This document shows, piece by piece, positions 22,959 to 34,974 of a stretch of 64,000 bases of DNA (the stretch's first letter is position 1; each line of letters starts with the position of its first letter). Location: NCBI GenBank assembly GCA_963691705.1, contig OY829542.1, positions 33,528,579 through 33,592,578 on the forward strand. Direction: 5' to 3'. The translations under genes and the position numbers were made by a program. Below the pieces are notes generated by a model, which saw only the letters and a program-made list of their open reading frames with translations, was not told the origin of the DNA and searched no databases. The stretch is from Viola odorata. Lineage: Eukaryota > Streptophyta > Magnoliopsida > Malpighiales > Violaceae.

Positions 22959-24298
22959 GTTGGATGCCGAATCCAGCAAATAATAAATATAATTTCAACT
23001 CAGCATTAATGAGAAAATAAATTGTAAATAGTGACAAGATGTTTGGTCCTTAGGGAAGGTGTAATTTTGAAAACTTTATTTTGACCGTTAAATAATTAAA
23101 CAAGGGGGTTTTGGTTTTGATTTTGAAAATTGATTAAAAGTAAATTAAAATAGTGAAAATTGATTTGGAACAAGTCTATGATAGATTGTTGGTGAAAAAC
23201 TAAATAAAAGACACCAAGCAAAGACAACGGCAAGGTTATGATTCTATTATGTTGATCATTGATTCATGGATGTTTGTTTCTGATTTATGGAGCAGCTATA
23301 GCAACTAGTTACACTTAGGTTCCCTTCTTTCCTCCTACAACAAGTTACTTAAAGGTACGCTTATTAGGCAACCTTAATACATCTAGCAACCTTAAAGTAC
23401 GCTTATAAGATTTAATTAGAAAAAAATGATAAAAAGAGGGAAAGACTACTCTAAGCCAAGACTAAGGTAAGGTACGCTTATGGTCTTTAGACTTAATTAT
23501 TCATTCATTCTAGTCTTAAAGAGCCTGTTACTGAGATCAATCTAGTTGTCTGTTGTGTTCCTCGGGCTTTGTAATCCGCAGCCTTCTAAACCTACATTAA
23601 CTATTCTGATTGAAACCTAAGGTGATCAGTCTTAAATACAACATGAATAATTTGACATTAAATTAATGAATGAATAAACATAAATACAAAAATTAAGAAG
23701 AGTGTTTAGATCTCACAACGATGAAGAATCATAACCCTTGTTGCCTTTGCTAGGAATTGAGCGTTTAGCTCGACATAGACGTAATAATCAAAAATGAGAA
23801 ATTAAGAAATTGCATAAAAATAAATCTGGTGGCCTCAATGAAGAAGACAACCGGAGCTGGTGTTTACAAAGAGTTTAGGTTGAAATTTATTCCTAGAAAA
23901 TGAGATGATTGTAGAGAAAGCAAGGGAGAGTATTTATAGTGTTATTTCTCCCTTAAAATCCTCTAACAAATCCTCTAAAAAAATCCTAGTTTAAAAATTG
24001 TATTTGAATCTAAATTTAGAATCAAATCAAATCAAATATCTAACAAATACAAATCCTCGAATCTTTGCTAAACCAATTTCCATGGTTTTGACTTTGAAAT
24101 TCAAAACAACGACAACTAATTTTCTTGTTTTAATTTGGTATCATTTCTCTTCAATTTCCCGCAACTTTGGCTCATATTTCTTCTTTTCCTCTAAATCATA
24201 TTTTCCTGCAAAAAGGGAGGGAAATGACATAAAATAAGTTGTATCTCTATCTAAAAACACATATTTAGATAGAGTTAATTATCAAATTAAACACAATC
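22959..24298 (-). repeat. 3' LTR of Athila-3
   Basis: About 1.34 kb. The inner end is marked on the minus strand by GTGTGGGGAAATT followed by TGATTGTGTTTAATTTG. The interior has the words seen in the other Athila LTRs, such as AAGGTACGCTTATGGTC and CAAGGGTTATGATTC. The outer end (TGTTGGATGCC on the plus strand) is a best guess, uncertain by some bases. Confidence 0.6.
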
Positions 24299-25656
24299 AA
24301 ATTTCCCCACACTTAGCCTAGTGCTTGTCCTCAAGCATTTTCCTACACTCAACATCAAACTTCATCCTTCTCTTACTGCCAATTTCACCATAAGAGACAC
24401 ATGCATACTTCAATTATGAACTCAATCTCAGATTAACAAGTCCTTTTCAATACTACAAACATGAATCCTTCCCAATAGGTCCATAATAATAAGCTAAGTA
24501 CACAACAATCACTTGAAGGAACAAAATATTTGCATTTTAATTTGTCAATCCATTAAGTCTTTAACCACATAAGAGTTGCTGACTCACAAGCATTTTCTCA
24601 TATAATCAAGCAAATACAAATTTTAAATGCAGCACATAGTCACAACAATAATTTTCTTTTTTGTTTCTTGGCTGAGGCTGCCATTTTTTCTATCTTTTCT
24701 TTGTATTACGTTTTGCACAACTTTTTTTCATTGCTTTTTGCACAACTTTTTTTCATTTGCTTTTTTTTTTCTTTCCAGGCGCTTGCTTTTTGCATCAATG
24801 TTTCTTTCTTTTCAATCAATCAATAATACACTTTTAGCACTTTTAAAGAAAAATAAATATGCATGATTCACGCACACCACCAATGGCATTGGTATTCGAC
24901 CCTTAAGGGGTTAGCACACAACCGACAACCAGAACTTTATCTCAAGACAAGTGGGAGATAGTGCCGAACCACCAACTCCATCTGGGATGAGGGCAAGGTG
25001 GTGGAACAAAACACAAGCAGTCATACAATTAAAAGCAAAAGACTCATCATGCATTGTAGGAATTAAAACTAGCAGCACTTATGCGTTTAAGGAAATCAGT
25101 TTATTCATGTTCGTGACAAAACAGTATAGGGTATTCCTTCAAGTAATTATTAAATCCTGAGCATTATTCATCATGAAACTATGGGGATGAACACATGTTT
25201 TTCAATATTGATAATGTTAAACTAAGTTGGATGACTTGTTAATAAAACATTGAGTTCATCAGTCAAGTGTATTTGTATCTCCAGTATTGAAACAGATTAA
25301 GGAGGATGAAGTTCTTGACCAAAACAAAAAACAAAAACACTGTGACTGACTCAAAAAATTGAAAAAATGAAAAGATGAAACTAAAAAAATCAACGAAAAA
25401 ACTGACTCTAAAAATAAAAATCTAAAATGGACACAACTGACTCTAGTTTGAACAAAAACAAAAACTGACTCGAACTAAAAGAAAAACACAGCATGCATAA
25501 CACCACATCAACAAATATTTACAAAAATCCTCCCCCACACTTATAGGACACATTGTCCTCAATGTGAAACAAAATTTTAATCACAGCATGCACACACACA
25601 AAAGAAGGTAAAAATAGTAAAAAGGTGTAGGAAACACCTGGCGGTTTACGCATTGG
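24299..25656 (-). other. 3' noncoding region of Athila-3
   Basis: No gene. Two GTGTGGGG purine blocks occur on the minus strand: one at 24301-24311 abutting the LTR (likely polypurine tract) and one at 25531-25541 next to the conserved CATTGAGGACAATG stretch. 24640-24800 is T-rich with repeated TTTTTGCA words; 25330-25490 has repeated ACTGACTC words between A-rich tracts. Confidence 0.55.
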
Positions 25657-25661
25657 GGGGT
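25657..25661. repeat. Left target-site duplication of element A (GGGGT)
   Basis: GGGGT immediately precedes the TGATAACAAT end of the left LTR; the identical 5-mer follows the right LTR at 60818-60822. This proves that the LTRs at 25.7 and 60.2 kb belong to one insertion. Confidence 0.93.
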
Positions 25662-26242
25662 TGATAACAATACTCCTAACGACAAGGGCATTTTCGTCTA
25701 ATATCCTACGGTGGGGGGTAAAACTGCTGCTCCTACCTCTCCGACAGCATCGAGGCTATCGCCTCTCCCCATGTGACTGACCCTGGGATGGTCGACATCA
25801 GCGAGGGGGTCCCACACTCACACACTGTCATGACACAAGGCGTTATCCCATCCCAGGCCAAGCTAAGTGTCTCGAGAAGGGCGTAGACGTTGCCTCGCCT
25901 AGGTAACGCCTACCCCATACATATATCTAACGCAACGATAGCACAATACATCAGCGGGGAACTTTAACCACCCCTGACGGGCACGTCAGCACCCTGTGAC
26001 CGAGATCACGCAGAAATGCTCCATATCTGCCTATAAATACCTCCGCCACAAAGGAGGGAGGTAAGCCTAAGATTGCTAGCCAAAGCTCTGCTATTTTACA
26101 CAATCACTACAGACTTAAGCATCGGAGTATTTACGCCGGAGACCCCCTCCGACGCTGTGCAGGTACATTGGACGCCGTGGACAGTCGACCTCCAGACCCA
26201 TAATCCTCTGCTACCCTTTAGCAAATAGTCTGAATCTTATCA
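25662..26242 (+). repeat. 5' LTR of element A with TATA box
   Basis: 581 bp, TGATAACAAT to GAATCTTATCA. The promoter TATA box (TATAAATA) is at 26032-26039, directly followed by an inverted repeat TACCTCC/GGAGGTA (26038-26063) at the expected start of the RNA. A downstream TTAAGCATCGGAGT...GCAGGTA block is typical of Tat-like LTRs. The matching right LTR is 60237-60817. Confidence 0.93.
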
Positions 26243-26264
26243 AATTGGTGTTTTCATTGAGAGC
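26243..26264 (+). promoter_or_regulatory. Candidate primer binding site of element A
   Basis: Directly after the LTR, TTGGTGTTTTCATTGAGAGC; element B has TTGGTGCTTTCATTGAGAGC at the same place. Position and conservation fit a primer site. TGGTG would pair with a CACCA tRNA end, but I could not assign the tRNA. Confidence 0.6.
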
Positions 26265-26327
26265 TTTGGTTTTATTAAGTGAGCGTCCTTAATAGCCAAG
26301 CTCTGTTCCCTTAAAATTCCACGGATT

Positions 26328-28401
26328 ATGGATTCCGACTCAGATCCCACACTGTCCCAGTCTTCTAGCCTCCCGCTTTCTACTCGTAGGCGACTCTTCG
26401 CTTTCGCCACCACTGACGCTTCCATCACGGTGCAGGAAGTTCCACCGGGCATGTCAAATCCTTCTTTTGAGCAAGCGACGGGAACATTTGCATCTCAGGC
26501 ATATACTCCTTTATCTCAGATGCCAGGACCCAGTTACTCTATCCCCCATTCGAGGGCATCTGCGGTAGATGGTGTGGGCAATCCTCTCACGAATTCAATA
26601 TCGGCCCTTCGAGCCCAGTTAGACCAGCTGACGGAATTAGCTGCAGGATTTACGCCTCATGTTTCGGGACCCAGCGTGCCCTCTCATATAGTCTTTACTC
26701 CATCTATCGTCACTGACCGACCGCTGTCACCTCGACAACCTAGAGGCCTTCCTTTATCCCTACCTTTGACATCTGCCCCTGACGGAGTCATGCAACCCGT
26801 GAATAGAAGCACTGAACCGTCTGAACAGCATAGGAGAGAAGCTCCTGTTACTAAAGAGGAGCGATGGGACGGTGAATATAGAGATCAGTGGGATAATAGG
26901 CGGGATGAGATGTTAAGAGACCCATCTCCTAGGCATAGCGAGAGATCGAGTAGCAGAAGACATCGGACTCGAACGCCAAGAAGTCGCAGCCGATCTCCCA
27001 GACGGCATCGTGAGTATGATTTCCGAGCTCAAAGGCAGCTTAACGAGTTTTCTCCTCCTCGTCAACCGTAGGGTATTCCTGATGATAACAGTGGTCATCC
27101 ATTCAACCGCCACATGAGACATCACCGGGTCAATCGACATGTAAAACTTCCTGTGGAGTCATACGATGGCACAAAAGATCCTATTTCTCATCTTAATAAG
27201 ATGAAAGATTTTGTACAGTTTCAAACGCACAGTGACGCCGCGTTATGTCAGATCTTTGTAATGACGCTATCTGGTGTGGCGCATCTTTGGTTCGAGGGAC
27301 TTCCGGCGGGTTCCGTTACAATTTCTCCCAACTGGAAGCTAAATTTCGGAGCCGGTTCAGCATGGTTGTTCCTATTAGGAAATCCGCGGGAGCGTTATTT
27401 GATATTCATCGAAAGCCACAGGAATCCTTGAAGGATTTTCTAAGTCGTTTTGATCTTGAGATGTCGCTAACGCCCAGGGTCACCATTGACTTTGCGGTAG
27501 AAGCTTTGAAACATAACTGCCGTTATGGAAAATTACGAGATACTTTGATGGTGGACCCCCGTTGACTTTAGACGCGTTAAGGTTGAAAGCTCACAATTAT
27601 GCGAGAATGGAGGAAGAAGAAAATAGAGAGCGAATTCAAAGCATACCCCAAGACATGCATCCAGCCCCTAGCGCTCGCGTTAGCACAACCCCTGACACAC
27701 AGCCAACTGATGACTATGGACAGCGGAAAGACCACATTCCTAGAGCCTCAAATCGGCAGAGGGGTAACTTCTCGAGAAGAAAATTTAGGAATTCCCCTAA
27801 CACGAGGCAAGCGGATCCGCCCAAGGGGCGAATATACGATCCTGACCTTCCTTCCCTCATTCTCCCAAGAGCAAAATTTTTAGCGATAGTTCAGCAGCGA
27901 AACCTGCCTATCCGTTACCCAGCTCCTGTGAAACCAGGAGTAATTATGGGAGGAAGGGAAAATGCATTCTGCAGGTTCCACAAAGTCAAAGGGCACTCCA
28001 CAGACGTGTGCAGAGAATTGAAACTAGTGATAGAGCGCTTAGTCGAAGAAGGCTACCTTGGAGAATTTGCCACTAAAGCAAGAGAAGAAATCAGAAACAA
28101 TCCAGTAGATAAGGCGACTGGTGATAGGCAAGTGCCCCCTTACGCCACGGGAGCCAACGTCATCCCTATTGGGAGAAATAAGAAATCATTTGTGGTTAAC
28201 GAGGATGATGTTCCTATGATCAATATTATAGCAGGAGGTACTCCGTATCTCGATGAACCCGTGACACCCGTAGCTGGTGACAAACGAAAGAGAGAAAGCG
28301 CATTAGCAAAAAGTGAAGTAATAAACGCGCTAGATCGAATGGTGTTGTCGTTCTCCGAAGAGGATGAGAAAGGCATTGTCTATCCCCACAACGATGCGTG
28401 A
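26328..28401 (+). pseudogene. Element A Gag
   Basis: Starts at ATG 26328 (MDSDSDPTLSQ). The N-terminal part ends with an arginine/serine tract (ERSSSRRHRTRTPRSRSRSP) and an in-frame TAG at 27069-27071; the same frame resumes with RHVKLPVESYDGTKDPISHL, the start of the capsid-like gag core. Single-base lesions near 27315 and 27557 shift the frame, compared with B. The last part (27562-28401) has the zinc-knuckle variant CRFHKVKGHSTDVC (C-x2-H-x4-H-x4-C) and ends at a TGA (28399-28401) where B reads through NDAMVV. Gag packages element RNA. Confidence 0.88.
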
Positions 28402-29899
28402 GTAGTCACACCCGTCATCGGTAATCATGGAGTCAGGAGAACCCTTGTTGACAACGGGAGTGCGGTCAATTTATTCTCACTTGAAGCATACAACCTGATG
28501 AAGCGTCCCGACAGTGAGCTAACGCCTTGTAAAAAATCAATAATTGGAGTAGACGGGGTCCCAATCCCGGTGGCAGGAGTTATATCATTACCAGTATACT
28601 TTAGAGAGGATACGTCCAAACGATCAGAGGAGCTGTTGTTCCTGGTTGTAGACCTGTCATTGCCTTACAATGCCATACTCGGGCGGCCATACCTCAACCG
28701 CTTTGGAGCCGCAATATCGCAAAAGCACCTAAAGATGAAATACCCTTCGTGGGATGGAGTGGTCTTAGTCAAAGGGGACCAGAAGTTAGCCGCCGAGTGC
28801 TACTTACTCATGACCCAAAAGAGTTGTGATCGTTACGTGTGCGTACCAGATGATCCCTTTGAGGACAGAGAGGAAAAGCGCACTCAGCCAGTAGACAATA
28901 TGAGGCCAATTCCCGTTAACGGGGTCGAAGAAGCGAATTTTCTGGTTAGTGAAAAATTGAGCGCGGAAGAAAGTGAACAACTATCCCGGTTATTGAATAA
29001 ACGTAAAGGAGAATTCGCGTGGAAGCCAGCAGATATGCCTGGAATTTCGCGAGAAATAGCAGAACACCGACTCAACGTTAACCCTAATCCCAAGCCAATC
29101 CAGCAAAAGCGGCGAGCTTTCTCTCCAGAAAAGATAATAGCCATCGAGAAAGAAATATCAAAACTCATGGATGCTGGCTTCATTCAAGAAGTCCAGTACC
29201 CGACATGGCTGGCTAAATCCTGTTCTAGTCCCAAAACCTAACGGAGATTGGCGTATGTGCATTGATTTCACTAATTTGAACGATGCCTGTCCCAAAGACT
29301 GCTATCCTCTACCCCGAATCGATCAGTTGGTCGACCAAACCGCTGGGTATGCCTATCGAAGCTCATTAGATGCTAACTCGAGATACCACCAAATTCCCAT
29401 GGCCGTGGAAGACGAAGAAAAGACCGCCTTCATCACGCCAAAGGCCACCTATTGCTACACAGCGATGCCGTTCGGATTGAAAAACGCCGGGGCAACGTTC
29501 CAGCGCATGGCAAATAAAGTTTTTGAGAAGCAGATTGGGGAAAAGGTGGAGGCCTATGTGGATGATATACTCGTTAAAAGTCGAAGCTTCGAGGACCATG
29601 TGACTGATTTGGAAGAACTTTTCAGCGTGATGAGAGAACATAAGATGAAACTGAACCCCCGAAAATGCATGTTTGTATTTCAAACAGGCAAATTCTTAGG
29701 CTACGTGGTCAGCCTGAAAGGCATCCAGCCTAACCCTTCGAAAGCTAAGGCGATTCAGGACATGATATCTCCCCGAACCGTCAAAGAAGTGCAAAAGCTC
29801 ACGGGACGCATCATTGCGTTAGGGTGGTTTATCTCCAAACAAGGTGAAAGGTGCCTACCCTTCTTTAAAGTCATCCGCAAAAGAGCCCCCTTTGGATAG
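28402..29899 (+). pseudogene. Element A protease and reverse transcriptase
   Basis: Protease active site TLVDNGSAVNLFS near 28441-28480, flap region LPYNAILGRPYLNRFGA. RT follows (ISREIAEHRLNVNP, DWRMCIDFTNLNDACPKDCY, AYVDDILVKSRSF near 29550, KFLGYVVSLKGIQPNP). One extra base near 29215 (TAAATCC against TAATCC in B) shifts the frame at the RT start, so the sequence is split into ORFs 28498-29241 and 29171-29899. It stops at TAG 29897-29899 where B has Trp. Compared with B, Gly-Tyr of the NSGYHQIP motif is Arg-Tyr here. Confidence 0.88.
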
Positions 29900-30847
29900 A
29901 CGGAAGAATGTGAAGAAGCGTTTGCCGGTATAAAAGCCTACCTCTCGTCTGACCTAGTGTTGGCAAGACCTGAGCCTGGCGACACCTTATATCTGTATCT
30001 AGGTGTCGCCGACGAGGTGGTCAATGCTGTCCTTGTACGAAGCGATGGACATATTCATCGCCCCGTATTCTTTGTCAGTCACATACTAAAGGATGCCGAA
30101 TTACGGTACACTCACATTGAGAAAGTAGCGCTTGCCCTCATACAGGCAACCATTAGGGAAAATTTTCAGGAAACCTGAGTCTTCGGGAAGAATGCTGATT
30201 TGGGCAATCGAACTTGAACAATATGGGTTGCAATATAAAGCCCGACCGTCCATTAAAGCTCAAGCGTTAGCAGACTTTATAGCAAAATGCACATTTACAC
30301 AAGGGCCATTGGTAGACCCACCGGAAGGAGAAATAGAGGACTTAGATCTCCCGTCCCCAGACACTTACAGTGGCACATGGATCATCAACGTGGACAGAGC
30401 TAAAAATCAAGATTTAGCTGGTGTTGGAATTTTCATGGTTGGACCTGACGATATACAGATACGCTATGCCATTAGAATTTTGCAGCCGCTGTCCAATAAT
30501 GCGGCTGAGTACGAAGCGTCGCTGGCCTGACTCAGAATAGGCAACAATTTCTTCATTGAAGCTAGTGTGATGAGGGAACAATGCGCGATTCACAAGCTCG
30601 AGAAGCGATGATGATCCAATACCTTGCAAAGGTAAAGCGTGAGCTAACGGAGGCACAGGGAAAAGGCATTCAAGTCTGCTTCGAGCACATTCCTCGAGAA
30701 GATAATAGTGAGGCTGATAATCTTGCTAAACTGGTAGCTAACCCAGCAGCCTCCATACCCAAAGACGTACACTACGGTGAGATACGAGTACCCTCTTTCA
30801 TGGAAGAACAAGTGTCTCTTTGTGTGGAAGAGGTAGAAAGGGATTAG
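29900..30847 (+). pseudogene. Element A RNase H and Tat-type second RNase H
   Basis: RNase H 1 (LYLYLGVADEVVNAVLVRSDG, RPVFFVSHILKDAELRY) has lost about 35-60 bp near 30152 that B keeps (its DRYFQAHPVIVLTDQP segment). RNase H 2 begins TWIINVDRAKNQDLAGVGIF, where B has VDGAKN. It has a TGA at 30528-30530 in LA-stop-LRIGN, at the very same codon as in B, and a deletion near 30555 removing the RGDSKL active-site segment present in B. C-terminal part: VCFEHIPREDNSEADNLAKL. A dual RNase H is diagnostic for Tat-lineage elements. Confidence 0.85.
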
Positions 30848-30868
30848 AGAATTCCCGTTGTAAAATAT

Positions 30869-32080
30869 TTGAAACACGATGAGCTGCCAGTAGATAGCAC
30901 CGAAAAGAGGAAAATTTTGAAGCAAGCGACACGATGCACATACTACAATGGGGAGTTGATTCGAAAGTGTTTCTCTCACCCAACTGCAAAGTGCATAACG
31001 GAGCAGGAAGGCCTCCACACTTTGCGAGAAATCCATGAAGGAATATGCGGCATGCACGTGGCAGGCAACACACTAGTGGCACAAGTCTTCCGTTCAGGAT
31101 TTTACTAGCCCACCATTCGCAGAGACTATCACAACTTTGTGAAATCTTGCCAGAAATGCTAGAAATACGCCAAGATCCCTCGAAGACCAGCCGTGCAAAT
31201 CTTAGAAATTGTTGCCCCTTGCCCGTTTGCCAAATGGGGAATCGACATTTTGGGCCAGTTTCCAAAGGCCAAGTCCTAACTAAAGTTTGTGGTTGTGGCG
31301 GTAGATTATTTCACGAGATGGGCAGAAGCAGAGGTGGTAGCCAACATTATGACGGAAAAAATTTGGCGTTTCTTTAAATATCAAGTCATTATACGATTTG
31401 GGGCACCTCGCATACTGGTTAGCGACAACGGAACGCAATTCACGAGCCAATTTTTCAGAACTCAGTGCGCGAAATTCCAAATCGAACAAAGATTCTCTTC
31501 TGTAGCACATCCGCATACCAACGGTCAGGCTGAAGTAACCAATCGCAGTATCCTCAGTGGCATCAAGAGGAACCTAGAAGGTTCTAAAAAGAAATGGGCA
31601 GACGAACTGCCATACGTAATGTGGGCTTATCGTATGACCGTCAAAACCACCACAGGAGAAACCCCTTTTGCGTTAGCCTTTGGCACAGAAGTTGTCACGC
31701 CGGTAGAAATTGGCACCTTGAGCCTTCGAGTAGCATATTTCAACGAAGAAATAAATGAAGAAAGGTTACGCGCTAACCTTGACACATTGCCAGAAGTACA
31801 AGAGGAGGCTCTCTTGAAAACCTTGCATTACAAAAGAATAATGGCGCGATATCACAACAGACAAGTTAGAGAGCGGCTGCTCAAAATGGGAGATTTAGTG
31901 CTCAGAGACAAACAAGCGGCAGGACAACGCATGGGAAAACTCAGCCCAAATTGGGACGGGCCATATCGCGTCAACCGCGTCATTGGAAAGGGAGTGTATC
32001 ATTTGGAGACACTTGACGGTACTCCCTTACAAAACTCCTGGAATATAGCCCGTTTGAAACTATATCATGTTAGAAGCTAA
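30869..32080 (+). pseudogene. Element A integrase
   Basis: Zinc module (HEGICGMHVAGNTLVAQVF, with the second Cys pair altered to CQKC followed by TAG), then the catalytic core from 31289: VVAVDYFTRWAEAE, the second catalytic Asp in LVSDNGTQFTSQFF, Glu in NGQAEVTNRS. The C-terminal domain ends PLQNSWNIARLKLYHVRS. TAG at 31106-31108 (RSGFY-stop, Trp in B) and a further TAG near 31160 interrupt the N-terminal part, and the first catalytic Asp region is out of frame with the rest. Defective. Confidence 0.88.
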
Positions 32081-32177
32081 CCTCTCCTGTTTTACATTGT
32101 TAACATTGCTCTAATGCATGAATGAAAGGCATTTCTCGTGCATATTATGGTCAATCATATACAGATAATGAAGAATG

Positions 32178-32690
32178 CCCGGAGTGAAAATCTTATCCTT
32201 GTGATGGCTGGTCCTGATCAGACAGCTCACTAAGATGAGGCACGCCCTGACATAATAGCGTTGGGAGTGAAAATCATATCCTTGTGGCAGCCGTGTTAAC
32301 ATAGACGGGCCACTAAGACGAGGCACGCCCCAACACCCCCGGGAGTGAAAATCCTATCCTTGTGGCAACCGTGCTCACATAGACGGCCCACTAAGACGAG
32401 GCATGTCCCGACATCCTTAGGAGTGAAAATCCAATCCTTGTGGCAGCCGTGCTAACATAGGCGGGCCATTAAGACGAGGCACACCCTAAGGAGATAGTAA
32501 CTCCGTCCTGGAAGTGAAAATCCTATCCTTGTGGCAACCGTGCTCACACAGACGGACCACTAAGACGAGGCACGCTCCAGGGGCGTGAGGTTTCAACCCT
32601 TGGGAGTGAAAATCCTATCCTTGTGATGGTCGGTCCTAATCAGACGACTCACCAAGACGAGGCACGCCCCAAGCCGAACGTTGACATTTG
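32178..32690 (+). repeat. Tandem array of six ~80-90 bp units in the 3' region of A
   Basis: Six head-to-tail copies start near 32180, 32262, 32340, 32419, 32510 and 32602. Each opens with GGAGTGAAAATCCTATCCTT and closes with AAGACGAGGCACGCCC; spacing varies from 78 to 92 bp because of variable tails. Two sub-types alternate in the middle (GCAACCGTGCTCACATAGAC and ATGGTCGGTCCTAATCAGAC). Tandem arrays in this 3' region are known from Tat-lineage elements. Confidence 0.9.
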
Positions 32691-33270
32691 AAATAAAGAG
32701 AGATATCCCAGCTAGTAACCGAGCGGTTGATGCCCGGTGAAGTTGAGCTGGAGAGATATCTTTGTCGCAACAACAATATCATAAACAAACTTAGCAGAGC
32801 TAAGTGATTCCCCTAGCAACAAAGGGCGGCATCGAGCGGTACGCAGCATAAATAGAAACAATAAATAATTTTGATGCAAAGTTGAGAATTAAATTCCTGA
32901 TTCTCAACAAGAGAAAAAGCAGACAGAGGCACAATAGGGAAATCTTCCTCAGAAAATGGGCTATTGTGGCTGTTGCTAAAGCACCAAGCCTCTAAAGACA
33001 GAAATACCTTGGCAAACTATGGATAACGTGCGCACGCAAACGCCACGGTTGACCAACCGCATAAGGTACGACGACCACATCACTGTGATCTTAATAATAG
33101 AGCCTACTAACCATATTATGGCAGTAATATCATAAGACAGGACCGACAAATAAATTATAGACAAAAGTAATGGCTTAAAGAGAAGCTGATACTGTCAGAA
33201 TTACAAAATATCCTCACAAGGATAGTCAAAAACATATCAATAGCAAGAGTCAAGGAACAAAGCGCGAGAC
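32691..33270 (+). other. Noncoding tail between pol-side repeats and antisense g2 in A
   Basis: No gene. 32700-32760 is a single diverged copy of the unit that is amplified in B at 45196-45583 (shared AACTAGTAGCCG/AGCTAGTAACCG and GGTTGATGCCCGGTGAAG). The rest has no recognised feature. Confidence 0.5.
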
Positions 33271-34974
33271 TTAAGGGGCGCCTGACGTATTATTTCCTCC
33301 CAGTGAAGCGGCCTTTAAATTGAAGAAACCCTCATCGGACACATATGAGGACCTCTCCTCAAAATATTCAGAAAGAGTTTTTAGTTGAAGATCGTCCATC
33401 CCATGATAGCGCATGAAGCCCTCAGACATGAGCATCGCCCCTTCTTTAAGATACCAACGACATTTCTCAGCAGAAAGGCTGAGATCGGCAGCCAGTTCAG
33501 CGTTTCTCTGCCTTTCTAACGTCAGCCAAGCCTCTTCCTCAGAAAGTCGTGTGTTTAAGGCGACACCTCTCTATTTTTCTTCCTCCAAGGCAAGCCTGGC
33601 AGCCTTCGTCTCTTGTTTAGCAGCATTACCCTCTTGCCTAGCCAGCTCTGCCTCTTGCTTGGCAGATGTGGTAGCATCCAAAAGACCCTGACGCTCAACT
33701 GTCAATCTGTCTATTTCTCTCTGCTTGTCCGCCGCCTCCGTAGCGCCAGCCTCACCCAGGTAATGAGCATGACAGAAGGAAGAAAACATCTGAGACGGAA
33801 GGAAGTCCATACGCTCCTGGTGACTCTTGGCTAAAAATACACCTTTTTTCTCTTTGATGTGACATTATTCGAGCTGCCAACAGAGATGTAGAGGCAAGAA
33901 TAGCCTCAGCATTATCAGTCTCTGAAGCCTGAAAAACTCTCTCTAAGGCAACCCAGATTAACATTATGAGTGGGAAAGCTGGGAGGAGCGTACGGAGTAA
34001 CACCAACTATAAAGCTAGAAGCAGAATTGCCCCTCACGGCAGCAAGTGGAGACAAGGGAACAAAAGATAGTGTAGGAGGAGAAGGAGGGCGATCAGAACC
34101 CCCTGCGGTAGAGACAAAAGACTCACCACCAGCGACTGTCTCATAGCCTAGCATATCTGAACTAAAACTGACGGCACCAGAGGCAGAATGGAGGGGAGAG
34201 TCAGCAAAAGCATGAGGATCGATAGCAGGACCAACATTTTAAGGTTGCCCAAGAGGTGCGCCACCGCCCGAGGCAGTCGTCAAGGATGGATTAACGCCGG
34301 ATGACGACGGACTACTCTGAAGGTCATGGCAGAACTTCTTCCGGCGCTCGGCAAGCTCACTTGCAAAGGACATGTCTTTGGGAGAAGGAGAACAAGTAGA
34401 AGTGGGGCCAACCTCTTAAGGAAAGGAAATACAATAAGAAAATGGCAAAAGAACGAAGGAACCAGGAGCGGTAGCGAATAGAGATACCTGAGCAGAGGGA
34501 GAGACCAAAGGAATCCCGGTAGGAATCAAACCAGCAGACACTTCCGAAGAAGCGATAGCGGTAGCTTGAGAAAGAGCAGGGAGTACGGCGGTTGCTTTTT
34601 TGCTTCTTTTCCTTCTTGTAACGCGTGCCCGTGAACACGATGCTTAAACTGTGCTGGCAGCAGCGGCAACTCCTTGAGAAAGCGAGGTGACTGAAGTAAC
34701 ACCGATAGCCCCACCCACAGCAGCGGCAGCGACAGCAGCAGCGATAGTGGCGGCGGCAGCCTGCGCCCTTCTCGTTTGCTCCCTTCTCTTTTTCATCTGA
34801 ATGTATTCGGTCAAGAGGAAGCCGAAACCCATGGTCAAACAGCTTGGCATACAATATTCTACTATTATCAGGCAATGCACTATTAAGGCAGAGAGGGTCA
34901 GAAGCGACACTAGTCGAGTAGCCCTGAGGAAACTGAACATTGAAATCGGACAGACAACGATGAACTAAGGACAA
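33271..34974 (-). pseudogene. Antisense gene g2 of element A, copy 1
   Basis: Homologous to the better-preserved g2 of B (45967-48258). N-terminal domain fragment (NSRILYAKLFDHGFRLPLD) is cut short and fused by a deletion to the basic/alanine-rich exon (MKKRREQTRRAQAAAAT). A conserved splice donor follows (CTCAG then GTATCT at about 34490); the next exon carries KDMSFASELAERRKK and, further on, the coiled-coil (REIDRLTVERQGLL, AKQETKAARLALEEEK) and a tail ending near 33271 (EGFFNLKAASLGG). No ATG equivalent to B's is present, and several frameshifts and stops make it non-functional. Confidence 0.72.
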
